Source: Cryomorphaceae bacterium
GTDB lineage: Bacteria; Bacteroidota; Bacteroidia; Flavobacteriales; Schleiferiaceae
Length of the DNA: 5,403 nt
Direction of reading: 5' to 3'
Assembly: GCA_013911625.1 (NCBI GenBank)
Contig: JACESW010000093.1
Coordinates: forward strand, 1 to 5,403
Shown here one piece after another: positions 1 to 5,403 of the stretch. The position numbers and the translations under genes were made by a program. Each line of letters opens with the position of its first letter. The stretch's first letter is position 1. Under the pieces are notes generated by a model. That model did not search any database. It saw only the letters and a program-made list of their open reading frames with translations, and had not been told where the DNA came from.

Positions 1-339
1 GAGTTCGCAGCAAAAATCTGTAAGCATACAAAGTCAAATACGATCGTCTTAGCCAAGGGCGGCCAATTGTTAGGGTCAGGAACAGGCCAGACATCTCGCG
101 TAGATGCTTTGAACCAAGCCGTAGAAAAAGCAAACCGCTTTGGTTTTGACCTCAGCGGTGCAGCAATGGCTTCGGATGCATTCTTCCCGTTCCCAGATTG
201 TGTGGAGATTGCAGATAAGGCAGGAATCACCTGTGTTATTCAACCTGGAGGCTCTATCCGTGATAAGGAAAGTATCGCTTATTGTGACGAGAATGGATTG
301 GCAATGGTTACTACGGGAATCCGTCACTTCAAACACTAA
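1..339 (+). CDS. purH: PurH, bifunctional AICAR transformylase / IMP cyclohydrolase, C-terminal end (5' partial)
   Basis: PurH carries out the last two steps of IMP synthesis: formyl transfer from 10-formyl-THF to AICAR, then ring closure to IMP, in the cytosol. Only the last 112 residues lie in the window; the frame is open from base 1 and ends at TAA 337-339. This part belongs to the AICAR transformylase domain. Visible family landmarks are KHTKSNTIV near the edge, [13 protein letters not shown], the strongly conserved [10 protein letters not shown], the [10 protein letters not shown] segment and the C-terminal end TGIRHFKH, which closely resembles the end of known PurH proteins (E. coli ends in RHFRH). 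The N-terminal IMP cyclohydrolase domain and the start lie outside the window. In-frame ATG codons inside this stretch, such as the one implied by the TTG/ATG positions after base 67, are not starts, because homology runs continuously from base 1. mreB follows after 19 bases with no terminator, so the two genes may share a transcript. Confidence 0.97.
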   Translation, partial: EFAAKICKHTKSNTIVLAKGGQLLGSGTGQTSRVDALNQAVEKANRFGFDLSGAAMASDAFFPFPDCVEIADKAGITCVIQPGGSIRDKESIAYCDENGLAMVTTGIRHFKH

Positions 340-358
340 TTTTTATTACCTTCAAGCC
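340..358 (+). other. purH-mreB intergenic gap, AT-rich, no terminator
   Basis: These 19 bases separate the purH stop codon from the chosen mreB start. They are T/A-rich and pyrimidine-rich just before the ATG. They contain no GC-rich stem followed by a T run, no purine-rich Shine-Dalgarno sequence, and no good match to the Bacteroidota promoter form (TTTG then TAnnTTTG). A promoter for mreB, if one exists, would have to lie within purH. An A/T-rich leader without Shine-Dalgarno is normal for translation starts in this phylum. Confidence 0.6.
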
Positions 359-1387
359 ATGGGTTGGTTAAGTTTCATGACAGAGGATATAGCGATTGAC
401 TTGGGTACAGCCAATACGCTTATCACATATCAAGACAAGGTGGTGGTTGACTCTCCATCTATAGTCGCACAAGACAGAAGAACAGGGCAGATTATTGCCG
501 TGGGGAAAGAAGCGCGTCAAATGCACGGGAAGACGCACGAAAATATCAAAACCATCCGTCCTTTGAAGGATGGTGTGATTGCAGATTTCGAAGCTTCTGA
601 ATACATGATTCGCGAGCTCATTAAGAGCATCCCAGCCTTCAAAAAAAGACTCTTCCCTCCAAGCCTTCGTATGGTAGTTTGTATTCCTTCGGGCATTACT
701 GAAGTTGAAAAGCGTGCCGTAAGAGACTCAGCAGAACACGCCAATGCGAAAGAAGTATACCTCATCCATGAACCTATGGCTGCAGCTGTGGGAATCGGCG
801 TGAACATCCTCGAACCAAAAGGAAATATGATTATTGATATCGGTGGTGGGACAACAGAGATTGCCGTACTTGCCATGGGTGGTATCGTCTGTGATAAATC
901 TATTAAAGTTGCTGGTGATGTTTTTACCAATGACATCGCCAACTACATGAGAACACAACACAACCTGTATGTTGGTGAACGCACCGCAGAAAACATTAAG
1001 ATTTCAGTTGGAGCAGCGCTAGAAGAGCTCGATGAAGCACCTGAACCGTTCCAGGTTCAAGGTCGTGACCTTCTAACAGGGAAGCCAAAGCAGGTAAGTG
1101 TTACTCACGGTGAAGTTAGCCGAGCGCTAGAGAAGAGTGTAACTCGTATTGAAGATGCTATCATGGAAGCTTTGAGTAATACACCTCCTGAGCTTGCGGC
1201 GGATATCTTCAACAGCGGTATCTACCTCGCCGGTGGAGGGTCTATGCTTCGTGGGTTAGACAAGAGAATTTCGATTAAGACTGACCTTCCTGTTTACGTT
1301 GCTGAGGATCCACTTCGCGCAGTTGTACGAGGAACAGGTGTCGTCCTCAAGAATATCGATCACTTCAAGACCGTTTTAGAAAACTAA
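359..1387 (+). CDS. mreB: MreB, actin-like rod shape-determining protein
   Basis: MreB is a bacterial actin that forms short filaments on the inner face of the cytoplasmic membrane and guides side-wall peptidoglycan synthesis. The 342-residue product is of usual length for the family. The actin/Hsp70 ATPase motifs are all visible: phosphate-1 loop IDLGTANT (13-20), IHEPMAAAVG (136-145) containing the expected catalytic Glu138, phosphate-2 loop DIGGGTTEIAV (160-170), and the adenosine loop YLAGGGSMLRGL (289-300). The segment around Leu98-Phe99 (KKRLFPPS) sits where the hydrophobic membrane-contact loop lies in other MreB proteins, and the short hydrophobic N-terminus MGWLSFM may also touch the membrane; both are inference. 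The reading frame is open back to 140 inside purH, but family similarity begins at the ATG at 359, which gives the typical MG-x-x-SF start. ATG 377 (residue 7) is a weaker alternative. mreC follows after 10 bases. Confidence 0.97.
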   Translation: MGWLSFMTEDIAIDLGTANTLITYQDKVVVDSPSIVAQDRRTGQIIAVGKEARQMHGKTHENIKTIRPLKDGVIADFEASEYMIRELIKSIPAFKKRLFPPSLRMVVCIPSGITEVEKRAVRDSAEHANAKEVYLIHEPMAAAVGIGVNILEPKGNMIIDIGGGTTEIAVLAMGGIVCDKSIKVAGDVFTNDIANYMRTQHNLYVGERTAENIKISVGAALEELDEAPEPFQVQGRDLLTGKPKQVSVTHGEVSRALEKSVTRIEDAIMEALSNTPPELAADIFNSGIYLAGGGSMLRGLDKRISIKTDLPVYVAEDPLRAVVRGTGVVLKNIDHFKTVLEN

Positions 1388-1397
1388 ATAGCCCGCC

Positions 1398-2186
1398 ATG
1401 CAGCAACTGATACTCTTCTTGTCGAGGTATCGCAATAATCTGTTGCTCTTAGCCCTATTGCTATTGGCGGTTGTACGTCATTCCTTTAAGAATCCCGTTT
1501 CAGAACATTGGATCAATACAGTGGGTACTGGGGTTGCTGCTACATTTACCGATGCTACCAATGGATGGAAAAATTACTGGTCACTCGAAGAGGTAAATGA
1601 TGAGCTGGCGAGGGAAAATGCTGTTCTAAAAGCCGCCATGTGGTCAAATTCTGCTCCTGAGTTTGCCGCCACCTCGGAGTATGATTATATACCAGCCAAG
1701 GTCATTAATCACAGTTACAAAAAAGTCAATAACTACATTATCATTAATGCAGGTAAACGACTTGGTGTGCAGCCTGGAATGGGTGTGGTTAGCGCCCAAG
1801 GGTGGGTAGGCACCGTGAGTGAAAGCACAAGAAACTATGCCTATATTTTGCCTTTTACGCACAGCAAAGGAGGTATTGGTGCCCGCATTGAAGGAAAAGG
1901 ATTGGGACAATTGAGTTGGTCGGGGTCGGTTGAAACAGCACTTCTGAACGATATTGAACGTGAATTTGAGCCAAAACCAGGCGACAGTATTTACTCCTAT
2001 ACTCGCGTAGAAATCGCACCCCCTGTATTGACAGGTATTGTGCATAGTGCGTCGCAGAGTGAAGAAGACTTGAGCTGGAATGCCAAAGTAAATCTGACGA
2101 CGGACTTCATGAATTTGGATTGGGTATATGTATGCCAATTCAAAGGGAAAGAAGAATTGGACACTTTAAAACTTAATATGGAATGA
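1398..2186 (+). CDS. mreC: MreC, rod shape-determining protein
   Basis: MreC is a bitopic inner-membrane protein whose periplasmic part binds and activates PBP2 within the elongasome. The 262-residue product has the family layout: a short basic N-terminus (R10, R12), one membrane helix at about 13-27, a short helical and probably coiled-coil stretch at about 60-82 (SLEEVNDELARENAVLKAA), and then two beta-barrel domains. Typical core sequence includes YIIINAGKRLGVQPGMGV (113-130), GWVGTVSE (135-142), a run with THSKGGIGARI (154-164) and a GDSIYSY segment (195-201), where the family usually has GD-x-V followed by a turn. It is slightly shorter than E. coli MreC, with almost no tail. The ATG at 1398 is the first start after mreB and leaves 10 bases between the genes. 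No Shine-Dalgarno sequence is visible. Its stop overlaps the mreD start as ATGA. Sequence conservation in MreC is low, but neighbours and layout make the call secure. Confidence 0.95.
   Translation: MQQLILFLSRYRNNLLLLALLLLAVVRHSFKNPVSEHWINTVGTGVAATFTDATNGWKNYWSLEEVNDELARENAVLKAAMWSNSAPEFAATSEYDYIPAKVINHSYKKVNNYIIINAGKRLGVQPGMGVVSAQGWVGTVSESTRNYAYILPFTHSKGGIGARIEGKGLGQLSWSGSVETALLNDIEREFEPKPGDSIYSYTRVEIAPPVLTGIVHSASQSEEDLSWNAKVNLTTDFMNLDWVYVCQFKGKEELDTLKLNME
2183..2186 (+). other. mreC/mreD ATGA start-stop overlap
   Basis: The mreD start ATG (2183-2185) shares bases with the mreC stop TGA (2184-2186). No purine-rich ribosome binding site precedes it; the upstream bases are A/T-rich. From known behaviour of such junctions, ribosomes ending mreC probably restart on mreD, which would keep the MreC:MreD ratio steady. 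That coupling is inferred. Confidence 0.85.
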
Positions 2187-2686
2187 ATGTAGGTCGCATA
2201 CTTGGCGTTGCCGTTCTTGCCATTACGGTCCAATGGTTGCTCATCCAAGATTTGCCATTGACGGATTACGGAAACCCCTATATCTATTTGTGGGCATTCT
2301 TTGTGATTCCATTTAACACCCCGAGAATGACCACCTATGTATTGGCCTTTATCATAGGTTCTACCCTCGACAGTCTTGAGCAGAGCGGCGGTGCACATAC
2401 TATTGCTGCGCTCATGACCATCGCTGCAAAGCCGTCTATTGAAAGCTTCCTTTACGGATTCAGAGAGGAAAACTCCAACCATACATTAAGCGGACTTCCG
2501 TTGGCGAATTTCTTACCACTCGCCTTCCTCTTGGTCCTTCTTCACCATTCGTTATTATTTACTGTAGAAAACAGTGGATTTTCTCAATTTTCAGCACTTG
2601 GACTTCGTATCTTGATGTCAACCCTCAGCACTGTTGGGTTACTTACGATCGCTCATTTTCTTTTGTCCAAACGCTATGCAGCATAA
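2183..2686 (+). CDS. mreD: MreD, rod shape-determining membrane protein
   Basis: MreD is a small multi-pass inner-membrane protein that works with MreC to regulate PBP2-RodA during cell elongation. The 167-residue product is of normal length for the family and very hydrophobic, with likely membrane segments at about 5-22, 33-46, 50-65, 72-88, 108-128 and 141-162 (read by eye). The segment GSTLDSLEQSGGAHTIAAL (59-77) matches the usual MreD pattern of an Asp at the end of a helix followed by a Gly-containing turn and another helix. MreD is poorly conserved across phyla, so the call rests on hydropathy, this motif and its place between mreC and mrdA. The start at 2183 overlaps the mreC stop by four bases (ATGA), typical of translational coupling. 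The end overlaps the start of mrdA by 11 bases. Confidence 0.93.
   Translation: MNVGRILGVAVLAITVQWLLIQDLPLTDYGNPYIYLWAFFVIPFNTPRMTTYVLAFIIGSTLDSLEQSGGAHTIAALMTIAAKPSIESFLYGFREENSNHTLSGLPLANFLPLAFLLVLLHHSLLFTVENSGFSQFSALGLRILMSTLSTVGLLTIAHFLLSKRYAA
2676..2686 (+). other. mreD/mrdA 11-base gene overlap
   Basis: The mrdA start ATG at 2676 lies inside the last codons of mreD, whose TAA is at 2684-2686. The two genes use different frames, so the bases encode YAA-stop for MreD and MQHK for PBP2. Upstream bases contain no Shine-Dalgarno sequence, so translation of mrdA probably depends on ribosomes finishing mreD; this is inferred. Confidence 0.75.
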
Positions 2687-4526
2687 AGCAGCATTCTATT
2701 CGGTTATCGTCCTGATCACATTGATATTCAGTGTGCGTCTGTTCAATATTCAGATCATGAATGATGAATACGCGGCGCGGGCAGAACGCAATGCTACGCA
2801 AACAGAGAAATTGTACGCGCCGCGCGGTTACATCTATGATCGAAACGGTCAACTCATGGTGGGAAACAGCCCAACGTACGACCTTATGGTGAGTCCCTAT
2901 TTAGTAAAGGATTTAGATACAGTGCAGCTTGGTAGACTGCTCGATTTAGAAGTAGTGGACATCAAGAAGCGTTTGGAAAAAGCCAAGAAGTACAGCTATT
3001 TCCGCAGCAGCATGTTCATGAAGATGTTGCCCAAAGAGCACTACGCACGAATTAATACTGAACTCAAGAAGTTCGCTGGATTCTACCCACAGAAGCGAAT
3101 CCTCAGAAACTACCCCAAGCCCGGTGCCGCCAATGTTGTGGGATTCATTGGAGAAGTCAACACGGACTTTATTCGCAAAAACGAAGGGTATTCCATGGGA
3201 GACCTCTCCGGGAAAAGCGGGATAGACAAGAGTTATGAAAGCATGCTTAAGGGCGAACACGGGAAGCGATTTTATACCGTGGATCACAGAAACCGTAGAA
3301 TTGGCAACTGGAAAGACGGTGCACACGATCTCCTGCCGGTTCCAGGTAAAGATTTAACGAGCAGCATTGATTTAGACCTCCAGTTGTACGGCGAACAGTT
3401 GATGAGCGGAAAACGTGGAAGCATTGTTGCTATTGAACCTGAAAGCGGAGAAATTCTAGCAATGGTGACGGCTCCGAATTACGATCCCAACGAATTGGTC
3501 GGACGGCTGCGCAGCAGAAATTACACGGCACTCTACTACGACAGCATCAATAAGCCACTCTTTGATCGAGGTATCTTGGCTGAATATCCACCTGGATCGC
3601 CTTTTAAACTTGTTGGGGCATTGATCGGTCTTCAAGAAGGCGTAATCAGTCCAAGAACGACCATGACCTGCAGACACGGTTGGCATTATGGAAGCTTGAC
3701 AGTGGCCTGTCATTGCAAGGGGGGACCGATGAATCTGAGAAAGGCCATTTCAGAAAGTTGTAACAACTACTTCTGCTCAGTTTACCAGCGTTCTGTAGAT
3801 CACGGCGGCGATTCTCGCCAAGGCTTAGAAATATGGTCAAACCACGTTAAGAGCTTTGGATTGGGCAAATACCTCGGCAATGATCTGCCCACAGGAAAGA
3901 AGGGGCTCGTACCTGATGTCGCTTTCTACGATCGGTTCTTAGGATATACCGGTTGGAAAGGGGCAACCTCTGTGAGTAACGGGATAGGTCAAGGGGAACT
4001 ATTGGCTACGCCTATTCAGCTTGCAAATATGGCGGCTGCCATTGCAAATCGCGGTTATTACTACACGCCGCATATCATTAAAGACGTTGACGGTGCTCAG
4101 GTAGACAGTGCATTCTTCACTCCGAAGTACACGACCATTGACAGCATTCATTTTGAGACGGTCATTGAAGGGATGTACGATGTATTTGAGAGCGGTACAG
4201 CAAAGGCCGTGCGTTTGAAGCACATCTCCCAATGCGGAAAGACGGGTACTGCACAAAATCCGCACGGTCAGGACCACAGTATTTTCGTAAGCTTTGCCCC
4301 AAAGGATGACCCTAAAATTGCCATTGCCGTCATCATTGAAAACGGTTATTGGGGGTCTAGATGGGCAGCACCGATATCTAGTCTAATGACCGAGCTTTAT
4401 CTCAGTGATACTGTTACTCGACCGAGACTCGAGCAACGCATGCTAGAAGGAGAACTGCACGAAGAATACCGCAAACAGCATCTTGCCATTTACGGGGAAG
4501 ACAGCACTTACGAAGCGAACTTCTGA
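2676..4526 (+). CDS. mrdA: PBP2, elongation-specific peptidoglycan D,D-transpeptidase
   Basis: PBP2 is a class B penicillin-binding protein that crosslinks new peptidoglycan in the side wall, paired with RodA. The 616-residue product has a single N-terminal membrane helix at about 7-24, then the PBP dimer/pedestal domain from about residue 45 (YAPRGYIYDRNGQ, then ILRNYPKPGAANVVGFIGEV at 142-161 and GKSGIDKSYE at 179-188), then the transpeptidase domain from about 245. All three active-site motifs are present: SPFK with nucleophile Ser308 and Lys311, SCN at 361-363, and KTGT at 522-525. Between the first two lies a loop with several Cys and His residues (C332, H334, H337, C345, H346, C347), a possible zinc site. 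A charged tail of about 35 residues follows the catalytic domain. The start at 2676 (MQHKAAF) puts the membrane helix in the normal place; the in-frame ATG at 2634 would overlap mreD by 53 bases and add an unlikely extension. The stop overlaps the rodA start (TGATG). Confidence 0.96.
   Translation: MQHKAAFYSVIVLITLIFSVRLFNIQIMNDEYAARAERNATQTEKLYAPRGYIYDRNGQLMVGNSPTYDLMVSPYLVKDLDTVQLGRLLDLEVVDIKKRLEKAKKYSYFRSSMFMKMLPKEHYARINTELKKFAGFYPQKRILRNYPKPGAANVVGFIGEVNTDFIRKNEGYSMGDLSGKSGIDKSYESMLKGEHGKRFYTVDHRNRRIGNWKDGAHDLLPVPGKDLTSSIDLDLQLYGEQLMSGKRGSIVAIEPESGEILAMVTAPNYDPNELVGRLRSRNYTALYYDSINKPLFDRGILAEYPPGSPFKLVGALIGLQEGVISPRTTMTCRHGWHYGSLTVACHCKGGPMNLRKAISESCNNYFCSVYQRSVDHGGDSRQGLEIWSNHVKSFGLGKYLGNDLPTGKKGLVPDVAFYDRFLGYTGWKGATSVSNGIGQGELLATPIQLANMAAAIANRGYYYTPHIIKDVDGAQVDSAFFTPKYTTIDSIHFETVIEGMYDVFESGTAKAVRLKHISQCGKTGTAQNPHGQDHSIFVSFAPKDDPKIAIAVIIENGYWGSRWAAPISSLMTELYLSDTVTRPRLEQRMLEGELHEEYRKQHLAIYGEDSTYEANF
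2771..2824. repeat. Inverted repeat with 9-base G/C-only arms inside mrdA
   Basis: CGCGGCGCG at 2771-2779 is the exact reverse complement of CGCGCCGCG at 2816-2824, leaving a 36-base loop. It lies about 95 bases after the mrdA start codon and the arms encode parts of the similar peptides YAARA and YAPRG. It could form a stem in the mRNA, but it may simply reflect GCG/CGC codon choice for Ala and Arg. There is no T run after it, so it is not an intrinsic terminator. Confidence 0.35.
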
Positions 4527-4528
4527 TG
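4526..4528 (+). other. mrdA/rodA TGATG overlap
   Basis: The final A of the mrdA stop TGA (4524-4526) is the first base of the rodA ATG (4526-4528). This one-base overlap is a classic coupling junction and fits the fact that PBP2 and RodA act as a one-to-one pair. Coupling is inferred from the geometry. Confidence 0.85.
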
Positions 4529-5403
4529 GGTTACGGCAATAGAAATCGCGTTGGGTTCGATTGGATTTTGGTCAGCCTCTACTTTCTACTCTGCATATGG
4601 GGATGGATTAGTATTTATGCTGCCGTTTACAACGAAGAATCCGCTAGTATTTTTTCCTTGGATCAGGAGTATGGCAAACAGGGACTGTTCATTGTGGGAG
4701 GGCTCCTGATCATCTTTTTCACCATGATCACTAACTATAGGATATGGACCAATTTTGCACCTCTCTGGTATGCATTGAGCATTCTGCTATTGATCCTAGT
4801 TTTGTTTGTCGGCAAGAAAATAGGTGGTGCCCGAAGTTGGTTCGGACTTGGGGGATTTAGCCTGCAACCTTCAGAAGTTGGAAAATTTGCCACTGCATTG
4901 ATGCTAGCCTTCTACGCAAGTTTGCCAAGGAAAACCATGAAGAATTGGCGCGATAGAATTCTAGGGATATCCATCTTAGGAGTGCCGGGTATTCTGATTG
5001 CGCTACAGCCGGATATGGGCTCAACTTTGGTTTACCTCAGTTTGATCTTCGTAGTGTATCGAGCCGGTATGCCGGGATATTACATCGGTATTGTACTCGC
5101 GGGTGTCGCGTTGGCGGTTGCTGGTTTAGTACTTCCCTTAAAAACCGCATTGCTTTCCTTGGGAATACTAGCGTTTCTTGTGTTTCTGTTTCTTCCCAAA
5201 AAAAGACGCTTCTTAATCTATAACGCCTTCTTTACCTCCATCTCCGCGGCGATCATGTACGGTGTTGGTTTTGTTATGGAACAAATCTTGGCACCGCACC
5301 AGCAAGTGCGAATCAAGGTATTGTTGGGCCTAGAAAACGATCCCTCGGGAGCCGGCTACAACACCCTACAATCTCTGATTGCTATAGGTTCAGGAGGATG
5401 GAC
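4526..5403 (+). CDS. rodA: RodA, SEDS-family peptidoglycan glycosyltransferase (3' partial)
   Basis: RodA polymerises lipid II into glycan strands in the membrane, working with PBP2. The window holds the first 292 codons plus two bases; the frame is open to the edge. The protein is strongly hydrophobic, with likely membrane helices by eye at about 13-34, 53-69, 78-96, 117-131, 147-161, 166-180, 185-203, 207-224 and 232-252. SEDS landmarks are GGARSWFGLGGFSLQPSEV (100-118), LQPDMGST (160-167), HQQVRIKVLL (258-267) and DPSGAGYN followed by QSLIAIGSGGW (272-292). The catalytic Asp in the downstream PExxTDFIF-type motif (Asp262 in E. coli) would come after the window edge, so catalytic competence cannot be judged here. 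The spacing between QPD and DPxGxGY is about 48 residues longer than in E. coli RodA as I recall it. The related FtsW is less likely because the gene directly follows mrdA. Start ATG 4526 overlaps the mrdA stop by one base. Confidence 0.95.
   Translation, partial: MGYGNRNRVGFDWILVSLYFLLCIWGWISIYAAVYNEESASIFSLDQEYGKQGLFIVGGLLIIFFTMITNYRIWTNFAPLWYALSILLLILVLFVGKKIGGARSWFGLGGFSLQPSEVGKFATALMLAFYASLPRKTMKNWRDRILGISILGVPGILIALQPDMGSTLVYLSLIFVVYRAGMPGYYIGIVLAGVALAVAGLVLPLKTALLSLGILAFLVFLFLPKKRRFLIYNAFFTSISAAIMYGVGFVMEQILAPHQQVRIKVLLGLENDPSGAGYNTLQSLIAIGSGGW

Noticed and set aside
76..336. Open frame on the - strand opposite purH
   Set aside because: It is a shadow of the purH coding sequence, with no recognisable protein motif; homology on the + strand is decisive.
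345..358. Possible -7 promoter box TACCTTCA before mreB
   Set aside because: It matches only four of the six fixed bases of TAnnTTTG, lies about five bases from the start codon and has no TTTG partner at the right distance.
517..961. Two overlapping - strand open frames opposite mreB
   Set aside because: Both are antisense to well-conserved MreB motifs, including the ATPase loops, and their translations look like no known family.
1843..1853. TATATTTTG in mreC, resembling a Bacteroidota -7 box
   Set aside because: The spacing inside the motif is off by one base, I see no convincing -33 partner, and it lies in the middle of mreC far from any gene start.
1644..2482. Long - strand open frames (161-164 codons) opposite mreC and mreD
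   Set aside because: They overlap each other and true genes on the + strand; their translations are rich in Cys and His, lack domain patterns and have no sensible gene context.
2634..2675. Upstream in-frame ATG for mrdA at 2634 (14 extra residues)
   Set aside because: It would overlap mreD by 53 bases and add MGYLRSLIFFCPNA ahead of the normal short N-terminus. The start at 2676 fits the family and gives a compact overlap.
3591..3610. SPFK instead of the more familiar STFK at the PBP2 active site
   Set aside because: The pattern SxxK is intact, and from memory Bacteroidota PBP2 proteins often have Pro at this position, so it is not a defect.
2946..4277. Several - strand open frames opposite mrdA
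   Set aside because: They lie entirely antisense to the PBP2 pedestal and transpeptidase domains and show no motif of their own.
1..5403. A hidden new system, mobile element, CRISPR array or RNA gene
   Set aside because: Almost every base lies in one of six recognised housekeeping genes on one strand. I found no phase-variable tract, tandem repeat, target duplication or tRNA-like fold.

Overview
The window looks like chromosomal DNA of a member of the Bacteroidota, most likely the Flavobacteriia side. The reasons are the gene order purH-mreB-mreC-mreD-mrdA-rodA, the sequence style of each protein (for example the MreB start MGWLSF...IAIDLGTANT and the PurH end TGIRHFKH), and start codons that lack purine-rich Shine-Dalgarno sequences, which is common in that phylum. 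GC content is moderate by eye (roughly mid-40s percent, not calculated). I cannot place the organism to genus.

Layout, all on the + strand: the 3' end of purH (1-339, start outside the window), mreB (359-1387), mreC (1398-2186), mreD (2183-2686), mrdA for PBP2 (2676-4526) and the 5' part of rodA (4526 to the window edge). The packing is very tight: gaps of 19 and 10 bases at the first two junctions, then overlaps of 4, 11 and 1 base. There is no gene-free stretch over 300 bases. I see no tRNA, rRNA, CRISPR, mobile element, terminator or convincing promoter.

Five of the genes encode the core of the elongasome (Rod complex), which builds the side wall of rod-shaped cells. MreB is the membrane-bound actin-like filament. 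MreC and MreD are the membrane linkers and activators. PBP2 is the peptidoglycan transpeptidase, and RodA is the SEDS glycosyltransferase that polymerises lipid II. PurH is a purine-synthesis enzyme that precedes them; the short gap suggests read-through from it.

This is a conserved housekeeping region, and I found no new system in it. Points that merit a modest second look are a Cys/His-rich loop in the PBP2 active-site domain that may bind zinc, an apparent extra pair of membrane helices in RodA compared with the E. coli protein, a GC-only inverted repeat near the start of mrdA, and the start-site and overlap choices.
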